Source: DAOOPX01 sp964653045 (GTDB lineage Bacteria > Patescibacteriota > Microgenomatia > UBA1400 > PJMF01). Taken from it: a stretch of 6,060 nucleotides of DNA. Position 1 is the stretch's first letter. Each line of letters starts with the position of its first letter. Location: contig CAZZBW010000034.1 of the NCBI GenBank assembly GCA_964653045.1, positions 1 to 6,060 of the forward strand, in the 5' to 3' direction. Positions 1-4,726 of the stretch are shown here, piece after piece. Under the pieces are notes generated by a model that saw only the letters and a list, made by a program, of their open reading frames with translations, was not told where the DNA came from and did no database searches. A program made the position numbers and the translations under genes.

Positions 1-56
1 AGTCGCCCATGCAATTTATTAACAATAGTTTTCCGAAAAGTATGTGCGACTAACAT
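1..56 (-). CDS. possible 5' end of a divergent gene, cut by the window edge
   Basis: On the minus strand an ATG at 56-54 opens a frame that stays open for 18 codons to the window edge and reads MLVAHTFRKTIVNKLHGR. It would be divergent from the Fic gene, and the bases between them would be shared promoter DNA. The peptide looks like an ordinary basic N-terminus, but 18 open codons have roughly a 40% chance of arising randomly. There is no well-spaced Shine-Dalgarno sequence: AGGGA abuts the ATG. No family can be named. Two short plus-strand frames also cross this edge (stops at 51-53 and 85-87), so the tail of an upstream plus-strand gene is an alternative. Confidence 0.2.
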   Translation of the reverse strand, partial: MLVAHTFRKTIVNKLHGR

Positions 57-82
57 TCCCTGCATATTTTGCAAAAATAGTG

Positions 83-88
83 TATAAT
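83..88 (+). promoter_or_regulatory. -10 box (TATAAT) upstream of the Fic gene
   Basis: A perfect TATAAT lies at 83-88 in AT-rich DNA. No convincing -35 hexamer lies 16-18 bp upstream (best window 60-65, CTGCAT). Transcription would begin near 95, giving a leader of about 40 nt to the ATG at 136. The leader shows no Shine-Dalgarno motif. Confidence 0.5.
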
Positions 89-135
89 TCCTCAAGTAGT
101 TATTTCCGCAGCGTCAATTATTGAGCAATAAAGCT

Positions 136-1227
136 ATGTATTCACCCAAATTCAGTATTACCAACAATTTACTGACTTACATTTCTAGAATTGAGAGCGC
201 GAAAGCGATCATTAATCACTCACCGCTGGTGCCAGCGTGGGAGGCGCGCTTCCGGAGTGATGCCCTCACCAAGTCAGTTCACTTTGGTACCAAAATTGAG
301 GGTAATGAGTTGAGTGCCGAGCAAGCAGATAAAGTGGTCAAGTTGGAAAATGTCTCTGACACTAAGCAAATCATGGTCAAGACAGGGATTATGGCTCGTG
401 AAAGAGACATTCAAGAGGTCTTGAACTATCGCAACGTTCTGGCTTGGATTGATGAGCAGTCCCATTTGAGCCAGGATCAAGTATTCAGCGAACACACCTT
501 GATGAGCTTGCACCGTCTCACAACCCAAGGATTGATTGATCAAGCCTATGTGGCTGCTTATCGCGATAAACAAGTAATCGTGCAGAGCGCGTCAGAAGGT
601 GGAGTAGTGTTTCGTCCTCCTGTGGCGGTGGAGGTGCCATACCTGATTGAAGACTTTTTCAGTTGGGGAAAGGGTCAAGCAGCTTCAGGAATGCACCCGG
701 TTTTACGTGCTGCGATCACTCATTACCAATTGGTTTACATTCATCCATTTATTGAAGGTAACGGTCGGACTGCGCGTGGGTTGGCAACGCTGCTTTTATA
801 CACTTTAGATTATGATTTTAAGCGGTTCTTTTCTCTGGAACAGTACTTTGATAATGATGTTGAGGGATATTATCAAGCTTTGCTCTCAGTACAGCAATCA
901 GCTGATGCTGATATGACCTATTGGCTCGAATACTTTTGTTACGGTGTGGCGCTGGAGATTGATAAGATCCAGCGCCAAGTTGAACGTTTGTCAAAAGACC
1001 TGAAACTGAAAAAACAGTTAGGGAAGCAAGTGGCGCTCTCCGAGCGCCAAATCATTCTTCTCGAGCTTTTTCAGCAAAAGGATGAGTTGACTTCTGGGGA
1101 TGCTCAAGAAGTTTTACCCCACATCTCTGTTGATACGATTCTGCGTGATCTAAAGGATCTAATGGAAAAAGGCGTGATTGAAAAACAAGGTGTGACCAAG
1201 GGCGTGACATATCGGTTGAAGGAGTAA
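136..1227 (+). CDS. Fic-domain protein (probable AMP-transferase) with C-terminal winged helix
   Basis: Fic enzymes usually transfer AMP from ATP to a hydroxyl side chain of a target protein. In the frame numbered from the TTG at 121, residues 208-219 read HPFIEGNGRTAR, a full match to the catalytic motif HxFx(D/E)GNGRxxR, with His208 the catalytic base. Upstream, GTKIEGN (56-62) is the N-terminal inhibitory-helix motif. Its Glu60 is present, but Gly stands where Ser or Thr is usual four residues before it. Residues 306-368 look like a winged helix-turn-helix, as in many stand-alone Fic proteins that act on DNA-associated targets or regulate themselves. I chose the ATG at 136 because the protein then starts MYSPKFSITNN, typical of this subfamily. 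The TTG at 121 would add five residues, and neither start has a Shine-Dalgarno motif. No antitoxin-like partner is adjacent, and self-inhibition through Glu60 would explain that. The target is unknown. Confidence 0.9.
   Translation: MYSPKFSITNNLLTYISRIESAKAIINHSPLVPAWEARFRSDALTKSVHFGTKIEGNELSAEQADKVVKLENVSDTKQIMVKTGIMARERDIQEVLNYRNVLAWIDEQSHLSQDQVFSEHTLMSLHRLTTQGLIDQAYVAAYRDKQVIVQSASEGGVVFRPPVAVEVPYLIEDFFSWGKGQAASGMHPVLRAAITHYQLVYIHPFIEGNGRTARGLATLLLYTLDYDFKRFFSLEQYFDNDVEGYYQALLSVQQSADADMTYWLEYFCYGVALEIDKIQRQVERLSKDLKLKKQLGKQVALSERQIILLELFQQKDELTSGDAQEVLPHISVDTILRDLKDLMEKGVIEKQGVTKGVTYRLKE
848..876. repeat. inverted repeat in the Fic gene, 8-bp arms
   Basis: TTGATAAT (848-855) is matched by ATTATCAA (869-876) across a 13-nt loop. 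It is AT-rich and shorter than the other hairpins listed. One of this size is expected by chance in a window this long, so alone it means little. Confidence 0.5.
947..977. repeat. perfect inverted repeat in the Fic gene, 10-bp arms
   Basis: TGGCGCTGGA (947-956) is exactly complementary to TCCAGCGCCA (968-977), with an 11-nt loop. It encodes residues V276 to Q286 (TTG numbering), the helical linker between the Fic core and the winged helix. The reading frame is uninterrupted. Confidence 0.9.
1031..1049. repeat. perfect inverted repeat in the Fic gene, 8-bp arms, 3-nt loop
   Basis: TGGCGCTC (1031-1038) pairs with GAGCGCCA (1042-1049) around the loop TCC. It encodes VALSERQ at the start of the winged-helix domain. 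Its left arm shares TGGCGCT with the hairpin 84 bp upstream. Confidence 0.85.
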
Positions 1228-1245
1228 GTCAGACCTTTCTTTTCT

Positions 1246-1275
1246 TTGTCAACTTTATGGGATGTGTGGGATAAT
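1246..1275 (+). promoter_or_regulatory. promoter of the DNA ligase gene, predicted to give a leaderless mRNA
   Basis: TTGTCA at 1246-1251 (5 of 6 matches to the -35 consensus), an 18-bp spacer, then an extended -10: TGG at 1267-1269 followed by GATAAT at 1270-1275. Transcription would start about 7 bp later, at the ATG at 1282 itself. This makes the in-frame TTG at 1246 an unlikely start, since it is the -35 element. Confidence 0.6.
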
Positions 1276-1281
1276 ATATTC

Positions 1282-3096
1282 ATGGAGTTTAAAGATTTTG
1301 CTCGAGTATTGAAAAAACTCGAAGTTACTGGTTCGCGGTTGGCGATGACAGAGCAGTTGGCCGAGTTGTTTCAGCAATTAGAATTAGACGAAGTGCTGCC
1401 AGTTTGCTACTTACTTCAAGGGCGACTGGTACCGGCGTACCAGTCGCTCGAGTTTCAACTCAGTGCCAAGATGGTGTTGCGGGCGTTATCCCAATTGATT
1501 AGTAGTGGAAAAAATGCAACGCAAACTGATTTATTTGGCGTAAGTGATTCAACAGAGCTGTTAAGTGACGAAGTTCAAATGCTGTTTAAACAGTTAGGTG
1601 ACGTTGGTTTAGTAGCGGAAAAGGTGAGGGGGACGTCCCCCGATTTCGCTCAGGGTGACAACGTTATTCAACCAACCATTTTAAGTGTTTACCAGCAACT
1701 AGTTGAAATAGCCAAAGAAAGCGGCGAAGGTTCACAGCAACGCAAACTGAACAAGTTGGTTAGTTTATTTAGCGCGATGGACGGTTTGGGCGCGCGCTAC
1801 TGCGCGCGCATCGTGGTGGGCAAGCTCCGCCTTGGTTTTAGCACCATGACCATGCTCGATGCTTTGAGTTGGGTCGCTGCCAAAGATAAATCTTTCACGC
1901 AATCACTGGAGCAAGCTTACCAGAACAAAGCTGATATTGGGTTACTTGCTCAAGAGTTTTTGCAGATGGTCAACGAAGGGACCGAACTAACAACAATTAA
2001 GCAAATTTTATTAAACTTGCCCGTGAGTTTGGGTGTGCCAGTCGTTCCGGCACTTTGTCAAAGATTAAATACATCGACTGAAATCATTACTAAGCTTGGT
2101 CGAGTAATTGCCGAACCAAAGTATGACGGCTTGCGTTTGCAGATTCACATCAATAAATCTGATGGGCAACAAAAAATCATGGCTTTTTCTCGGTCGTTAG
2201 AAAACATGACCGCAATGTTTCCCGAGTTAGAACAGTTGGCTGATTCGTTACACTGCCAATCATGCATTCTTGACTCTGAGGCAATTGGGGTTGATCCGAA
2301 TACTGGAAAGCTGCGACCTTTTCAAGAAACCATCACCCGCAAACGCAAACACGAAGTGGGGGAAAGAGCGAAAGACGTGCCGATCAAGTTTTTTGTGTTT
2401 GACGTTTTATTTATTGATGGAAAATCAATTATTGACGAGCCGTTACTTGAGCGTAAGCAGCAGTTAGTACAGATCTTACCCAAGACACAAGTAGCTGAGC
2501 CAGTGGAGTACATCCAGACTGAAAATCCAGCTGAGCTTCACCAATTTCACGAAACGATGTTGGCACAAGGCCTCGAAGGAGCGGTGATGAAAAAACATGA
2601 TTCAGAGTATCAGGGTGGGAGGAAGGGTTGGCGGTGGGTGAAAATTAAGGAAGCCGAGGGATCAAAAGGCAAGCTTAACGACACATTAGACTTGTTAATC
2701 ATGGGTTACTACTTGGGCAAGGGAAAGCGCGCCCAGTTTGGACTGGGCGCGATCCTTGTTGGAGTACTAGACGAAACAACCCAACAAATTTTAAGTATTT
2801 CCAAAATCGGTACGGGGATGAGTGAGGCGCAGTTAACTGAGTTTAAACAGCAGTTCCAGCCGATTGAAACAAAAGATCGGCCAAATTTATATCAACTAGT
2901 GGATAAGACGTTGACTCCGGATTTTTGGTTAGAACCAGAAGTAGTAGTCGAGATCGCCGCTGATGAGATCACCACTTCGCCCGCGCATCGCGCGGGCGTA
3001 GCTTTGCGTTTTCCTCGATTGATCAAAATTCGTACTGATAAAGACTGGCAGAGTATCACCACTTTGTCAGAACTAAAGAATTTTTCTCGTCGTTAA
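1282..3096 (+). CDS. ATP-dependent DNA ligase, full length (archaeal/LigB type)
   Basis: This enzyme seals nicks in duplex DNA through a ligase-AMP intermediate made from ATP, in replication or repair. The 604-residue product has the three-domain layout of the family. An N-terminal DNA-binding domain includes GEGSQQRK and a GKLRLG segment. The adenylation domain has motif I KYDG (K280 is the AMP-accepting lysine), motif III-like FFVFDVLFIDG (370-380), motif IV EGAVMK (432-437) and motif V WRWVKIK (450-456). An OB-fold follows, with GKRAQFGLGAILVG and SPAHRAGVALRFPR near its end. I chose the ATG at 1282 because the protein then begins MEFKDFARVLKKLE, the usual start, while the in-frame TTG at 1246 coincides with a -35 box. 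Residues 115-127 match a dispersed repeat and look like an insertion. No Ku or LigD-type domain is present, so this is not the NHEJ ligase. Whether the genome also has NAD-dependent LigA cannot be seen here. Confidence 0.95.
   Translation: MEFKDFARVLKKLEVTGSRLAMTEQLAELFQQLELDEVLPVCYLLQGRLVPAYQSLEFQLSAKMVLRALSQLISSGKNATQTDLFGVSDSTELLSDEVQMLFKQLGDVGLVAEKVRGTSPDFAQGDNVIQPTILSVYQQLVEIAKESGEGSQQRKLNKLVSLFSAMDGLGARYCARIVVGKLRLGFSTMTMLDALSWVAAKDKSFTQSLEQAYQNKADIGLLAQEFLQMVNEGTELTTIKQILLNLPVSLGVPVVPALCQRLNTSTEIITKLGRVIAEPKYDGLRLQIHINKSDGQQKIMAFSRSLENMTAMFPELEQLADSLHCQSCILDSEAIGVDPNTGKLRPFQETITRKRKHEVGERAKDVPIKFFVFDVLFIDGKSIIDEPLLERKQQLVQILPKTQVAEPVEYIQTENPAELHQFHETMLAQGLEGAVMKKHDSEYQGGRKGWRWVKIKEAEGSKGKLNDTLDLLIMGYYLGKGKRAQFGLGAILVGVLDETTQQILSISKIGTGMSEAQLTEFKQQFQPIETKDRPNLYQLVDKTLTPDFWLEPEVVVEIAADEITTSPAHRAGVALRFPRLIKIRTDKDWQSITTLSELKNFSRR
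1422..1447. repeat. perfect inverted repeat in the ligase gene, 11-bp arms, 4-nt loop
   Basis: GCGACTGGTAC (1422-1432) pairs exactly with GTACCAGTCGC (1437-1447) around CGGC. It covers codons 47-55 (G-R-L-V-P-A-Y-Q-S). The segment keeps the family pattern GRxxPxY, so the hairpin seems to have arisen by substitution, not insertion. Confidence 0.92.
1628..1660. repeat. dispersed palindromic repeat inserted in frame in the ligase gene
   Basis: A perfect 14-bp palindrome GGGGGACGTCCCCC (1628-1641) is followed by TTCGCTCAGGGTGACA (1645-1660). On the opposite strand the latter reads TGTCACCCTGAGCGAA, the recognisable core of a short interspersed repeat found in many bacterial genomes. It stays in frame and encodes about residues 115-127 (V-R-G-T-S-P-D-F-A-Q-G-D-N) in the loop between GLVAEK and the next helix, where I recall related ligases being shorter. 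Family membership is from memory, not a search. Confidence 0.65.
1790..1809. repeat. perfect inverted repeat in the ligase gene, 8-bp arms, 4-nt loop
   Basis: GCGCGCGC (1790-1797) and GCGCGCGC (1802-1809) flank TACT. It encodes G-A-R-Y-C-A-R (codons 170-176) just before the conserved IVVGKLRLG segment. It is an alternating GC tract, much more GC-rich than its surroundings and also a potential Z-DNA sequence. Confidence 0.85.
2728..2751. repeat. perfect inverted repeat in the ligase gene, 10-bp arms, 4-nt loop
   Basis: CGCGCCCAGT (2728-2737) pairs exactly with ACTGGGCGCG (2742-2751) around TTGG. It encodes R-A-Q-F-G-L-G-A (codons 483-490), inside the conserved GKRAxFGxGAxLVG block at the start of the OB domain. 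There is no insertion relative to the expected motif. Confidence 0.9.
2978..2998. repeat. perfect inverted repeat in the ligase gene, 9-bp arms, 3-nt loop
   Basis: CGCCCGCGC (2978-2986) pairs with GCGCGGGCG (2990-2998) around ATC. It encodes S-P-A-H-R-A-G-V (codons 566-573) in the conserved C-terminal SPxHxAGxALRFPR block. Confidence 0.88.
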
Positions 3097-3098
3097 GT

Positions 3099-3107
3099 TG
3101 CTAGAAT
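3099..3107 (+). promoter_or_regulatory. extended -10 upstream of the first glycosyltransferase
   Basis: TGC followed by TAGAAT (3102-3107) is an extended -10 box placed directly after the ligase stop codon. No good -35 is seen. Transcription would begin near 3114, leaving about 16 nt before the ATG at 3130. Confidence 0.4.
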
Positions 3108-3129
3108 GAGAGTTGGAAATAAATTAATA

Positions 3130-3816
3130 ATGAAAATTAGTGGAATTTTACCAGCATTTAACGAAGCCAAGAGAATTAACAATGTACTGCAAGTTGTAGT
3201 ACAGGTGCCGTCAGTGGAAGAGATCATCGTCATCGACGATGGCTCCACTGACGGCACTCTAGCTGCTATTACCCCTCATCCCAAGATCAAAACCATCTCT
3301 CTCCCACAAAACGTGGGTAAAACCTGGGCAGTGGTAGCTGGGGTAAAACAAGCAAAAAATGAACACTTACTACTACTTGATGCCGATTTGTGTGGTTTGG
3401 TGGTCGAGCACATTGAAAATTTAATCGAAAGTTTTCAGCCAAAAACAAAAATGGCGATTTTGGATTACGGTTCACAAGAATTTGTTTTACGACACATAAT
3501 CAAGTCATTTCCAGCTTTGTCCGGTGTGCGTTTGTTGACAAAAGAGAGATTTTTTCAGGTACCATTTCAAAAATCAGATAGATTTGAGTTGGAAAACAGA
3601 ATCAACCGGTTTTTTATCAAAAAAAAATGGCAAATTAAAATTGTGCCCGGAGCGACAGTTTTCACGCCTCATAAATATGTCAAGTATGGGATGATACGGG
3701 GAACGTGGCTTGGTTTTTGGGCGCTCAAAGAAATCATTTTTAGCAATGGTTATTGGGGAGCAGTACCAACTTTTTGGGAGTGGCGCTGCCTAGCCAAGCT
3801 CAATTCAAGGGTTTAA
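3130..3816 (+). CDS. family 2 glycosyltransferase, small soluble GT-A enzyme
   Basis: The 228-residue product is a GT2-type transferase, moving a sugar from a nucleotide-sugar donor to an unidentified acceptor. The N-terminal Rossmann-like GT-A core is clear: ISGILPAFNEA (3-13), IIVIDDGSTDGT (32-43, nucleotide-binding aspartates), NVGK (61-64) and LLLLDADL (80-87, the metal-binding DxD). This order resembles dolichol-phosphate-mannose synthase-like GT2 proteins. No clear transmembrane helix is visible; the aromatic C-terminal stretch (GTWLGFWALKEI and onward) might lie at the membrane. I chose the ATG at 3130 because the GT2 core starts immediately there. The ATG at 3106 would add eight residues and overlaps the -10 box. 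Its last 17 bp overlap the end of the convergent minus-strand glycosyltransferase. Confidence 0.88.
   Translation: MKISGILPAFNEAKRINNVLQVVVQVPSVEEIIVIDDGSTDGTLAAITPHPKIKTISLPQNVGKTWAVVAGVKQAKNEHLLLLDADLCGLVVEHIENLIESFQPKTKMAILDYGSQEFVLRHIIKSFPALSGVRLLTKERFFQVPFQKSDRFELENRINRFFIKKKWQIKIVPGATVFTPHKYVKYGMIRGTWLGFWALKEIIFSNGYWGAVPTFWEWRCLAKLNSRV
3205..3257. repeat. nested inverted repeat across the GT2 nucleotide-binding motif, 14-bp outer arms
   Basis: GTGCCGTCAGTGGA (3205-3218) is exactly complementary to TCCACTGACGGCAC (3244-3257). Inside the 25-nt gap lies a second perfect hairpin, CATCGTC (3225-3231) and GACGATG (3235-3241) around ATC. Together they could form one 53-nt structure with 21 paired positions. 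The right outer arm encodes most of the conserved DDGSTDGT motif; the left arm encodes the variable V-P-S-V-E-E segment. Confidence 0.9.
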
Positions 3817-4669
3817 GCGTTTCTAGAATTTGCATTATTTTATCTTTTTGTTGTTGAGTGAAATGAGTAATTTTTTCACCAAGTTTTTTGGCTAGTTGTT
3901 CTTTCGATTTGGCTTGATAATGTTGCCCGCCCAACATCACATAGCCGTAATCTTCGGTCAGCTCTTCTTTAAAGATCGAGTTGATGAAGACATTCGCTTG
4001 AATCCAACCACTTTTAAGCAGCCCATCTTTACGCTGGCGTCTCAGGCTAATCGTGAATTGGGGATCGCTCAAAACTTCAAATTGGTAACCGTCTTTGATT
4101 AGGGCTCTCACCAAATTATGATCCTCGCCCAAGACAAGATGCTCTTTGAAACGATATTTCTGTGCCAAGTTTCTTTTCAACCCCAGCATTCCTCCCCAGG
4201 CGAAATTGGGGCCAATCTTATTTTGTGCTACTATCAGTACGTTGAGGGCACGCACTAGAGTTTGATAGGCGCGGGTGTTTTTTTCTGGAAGCACCATTGT
4301 GGTGAATAAATCCATTTTCCCAAGCTTGCTGATTTGGTAGCAAATGCCTTGTAAAAAATACTTGGGTAAACGATCGTCCGCGTCCATATAGATTACCCAC
4401 TTACCCTGGGCTTTTTTGGCGCCAAAATTGCGTTGGTGGGCGACATTGCGCTTTTTGACTGTGTAAGTGGTGAGATTGAGTTTGCCGGCAAACTTGCCGG
4501 CAAACTCAATGGTCTTATCTTCTGACTCTCCGTCAATATGTATTACTTCAATATTGCTGAGAGGGTAGGTTTGTTTGCTCAGATCATTGAGTAGTTTTGG
4601 TAAGTACTTTTCTTCGTTAAGTGTAGGGATAATGATCGAAAAAAACGGTCTTGAAGTTTTTGTAGTCAT
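3800..4669 (-). CDS. family 2 glycosyltransferase, minus strand
   Basis: The 289-residue product is a GT2 enzyme with a complete GT-A catalytic set: FSIIIPTLNEEKYL (10-23), HIDGESED (44-51), AHQRNFG (77-83), the DxD metal site YMDADD (94-99) and a later LGEDHNL (180-186) whose Glu-Asp is the likely catalytic base. It resembles EpsH- or SpsA-like transferases that build surface polysaccharide; donor and acceptor are unknown. No transmembrane segment is evident. I chose the ATG at 4669-4667 because the GT core follows directly and a TATAAT sits 10 bp upstream. An in-frame ATG at 4708 would add 13 residues, but that extension contains the -10 box. It is divergent from pth and convergent with the neighbouring GT2 gene. 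An F-A-G-K-F-A-G-K duplication (56-63) lies in the variable segment after the second motif. Confidence 0.9.
   Translation of the reverse strand: MTTKTSRPFFSIIIPTLNEEKYLPKLLNDLSKQTYPLSNIEVIHIDGESEDKTIEFAGKFAGKLNLTTYTVKKRNVAHQRNFGAKKAQGKWVIYMDADDRLPKYFLQGICYQISKLGKMDLFTTMVLPEKNTRAYQTLVRALNVLIVAQNKIGPNFAWGGMLGLKRNLAQKYRFKEHLVLGEDHNLVRALIKDGYQFEVLSDPQFTISLRRQRKDGLLKSGWIQANVFINSIFKEELTEDYGYVMLGGQHYQAKSKEQLAKKLGEKITHFTQQQKDKIMQILETLKPLN
4475..4510. repeat. perfect inverted repeat with 17-bp arms and 2-nt loop in the minus-strand GT2 gene
   Basis: ATTGAGTTTGCCGGCAA (4475-4491) pairs exactly with TTGCCGGCAAACTCAAT (4494-4510), separated only by AC. It contains a perfect 12-bp tandem repeat (TTGCCGGCAAAC at 4482-4493 and 4494-4505), read on the minus strand as F-A-G-K-F-A-G-K. 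This is the longest hairpin in the window. No T-run follows on either strand, and it lies mid-gene, so it is not a terminator. Confidence 0.95.
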
Positions 4670-4726
4670 AGGTAGTATGATTATAAGGTATAGTTCAGCA
4701 GATAACATTGATGTAGTTTTTAATAT
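4670..4726. promoter_or_regulatory. 57-bp divergent promoter region between the GT2 gene and pth
   Basis: The whole space between two divergent start codons. On the plus strand TATAGT (4689-4694) is a candidate -10 for pth, giving a leader of about 26 nt. TTTAAT (4719-4724) is a second match but too near the start codon. On the minus strand TATAAT lies at 4685-4680. The two -10 boxes are nearly back to back, so transcription in the two directions probably interferes. No clear -35 or operator is seen. Confidence 0.45.
4680..4685 (-). promoter_or_regulatory. -10 box (TATAAT) of the minus-strand GT2 gene
   Basis: Read on the minus strand, a perfect TATAAT ends 10 bp before the ATG at 4669. The predicted start would leave a leader of about 4 nt, so the mRNA would be nearly leaderless. 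The -35 region is poor (ATGTTA at 17-bp spacing). Confidence 0.5.

Noticed and set aside
1..51. A 10-bp inverted repeat with one mismatch at the window edge (AGTCGCCCAT at 1-10 against ATGTGCGACT at 42-51).
   Set aside because: With one mismatch and a 31-nt loop, several such pairs are expected by chance in 6 kb.
121..135. TTG start for the Fic protein, adding M-S-N-K-A.
   Set aside because: No Shine-Dalgarno motif supports it, and the ATG at 136 fits the familiar N-terminus; kept only as an alternative.
558..569. 12-bp palindrome TTATCGCGATAA as an operator, and CTGTTTAAACAG near 1583.
   Set aside because: Palindromes with 6-bp half-sites are expected once or twice in a window this size, and both lie inside genes.
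274..573. Antisense open frame of 99 codons within the Fic gene.
   Set aside because: Lies wholly opposite a gene with clear catalytic motifs and resembles no known protein; a shadow of coding bias.
3800..3802. UGA recoded as Gly, as in some CPR lineages.
   Set aside because: The TGA ends the minus-strand GT2 gene at a sensible family length, read-through would soon hit another stop, and no internal TGA interrupts any gene.
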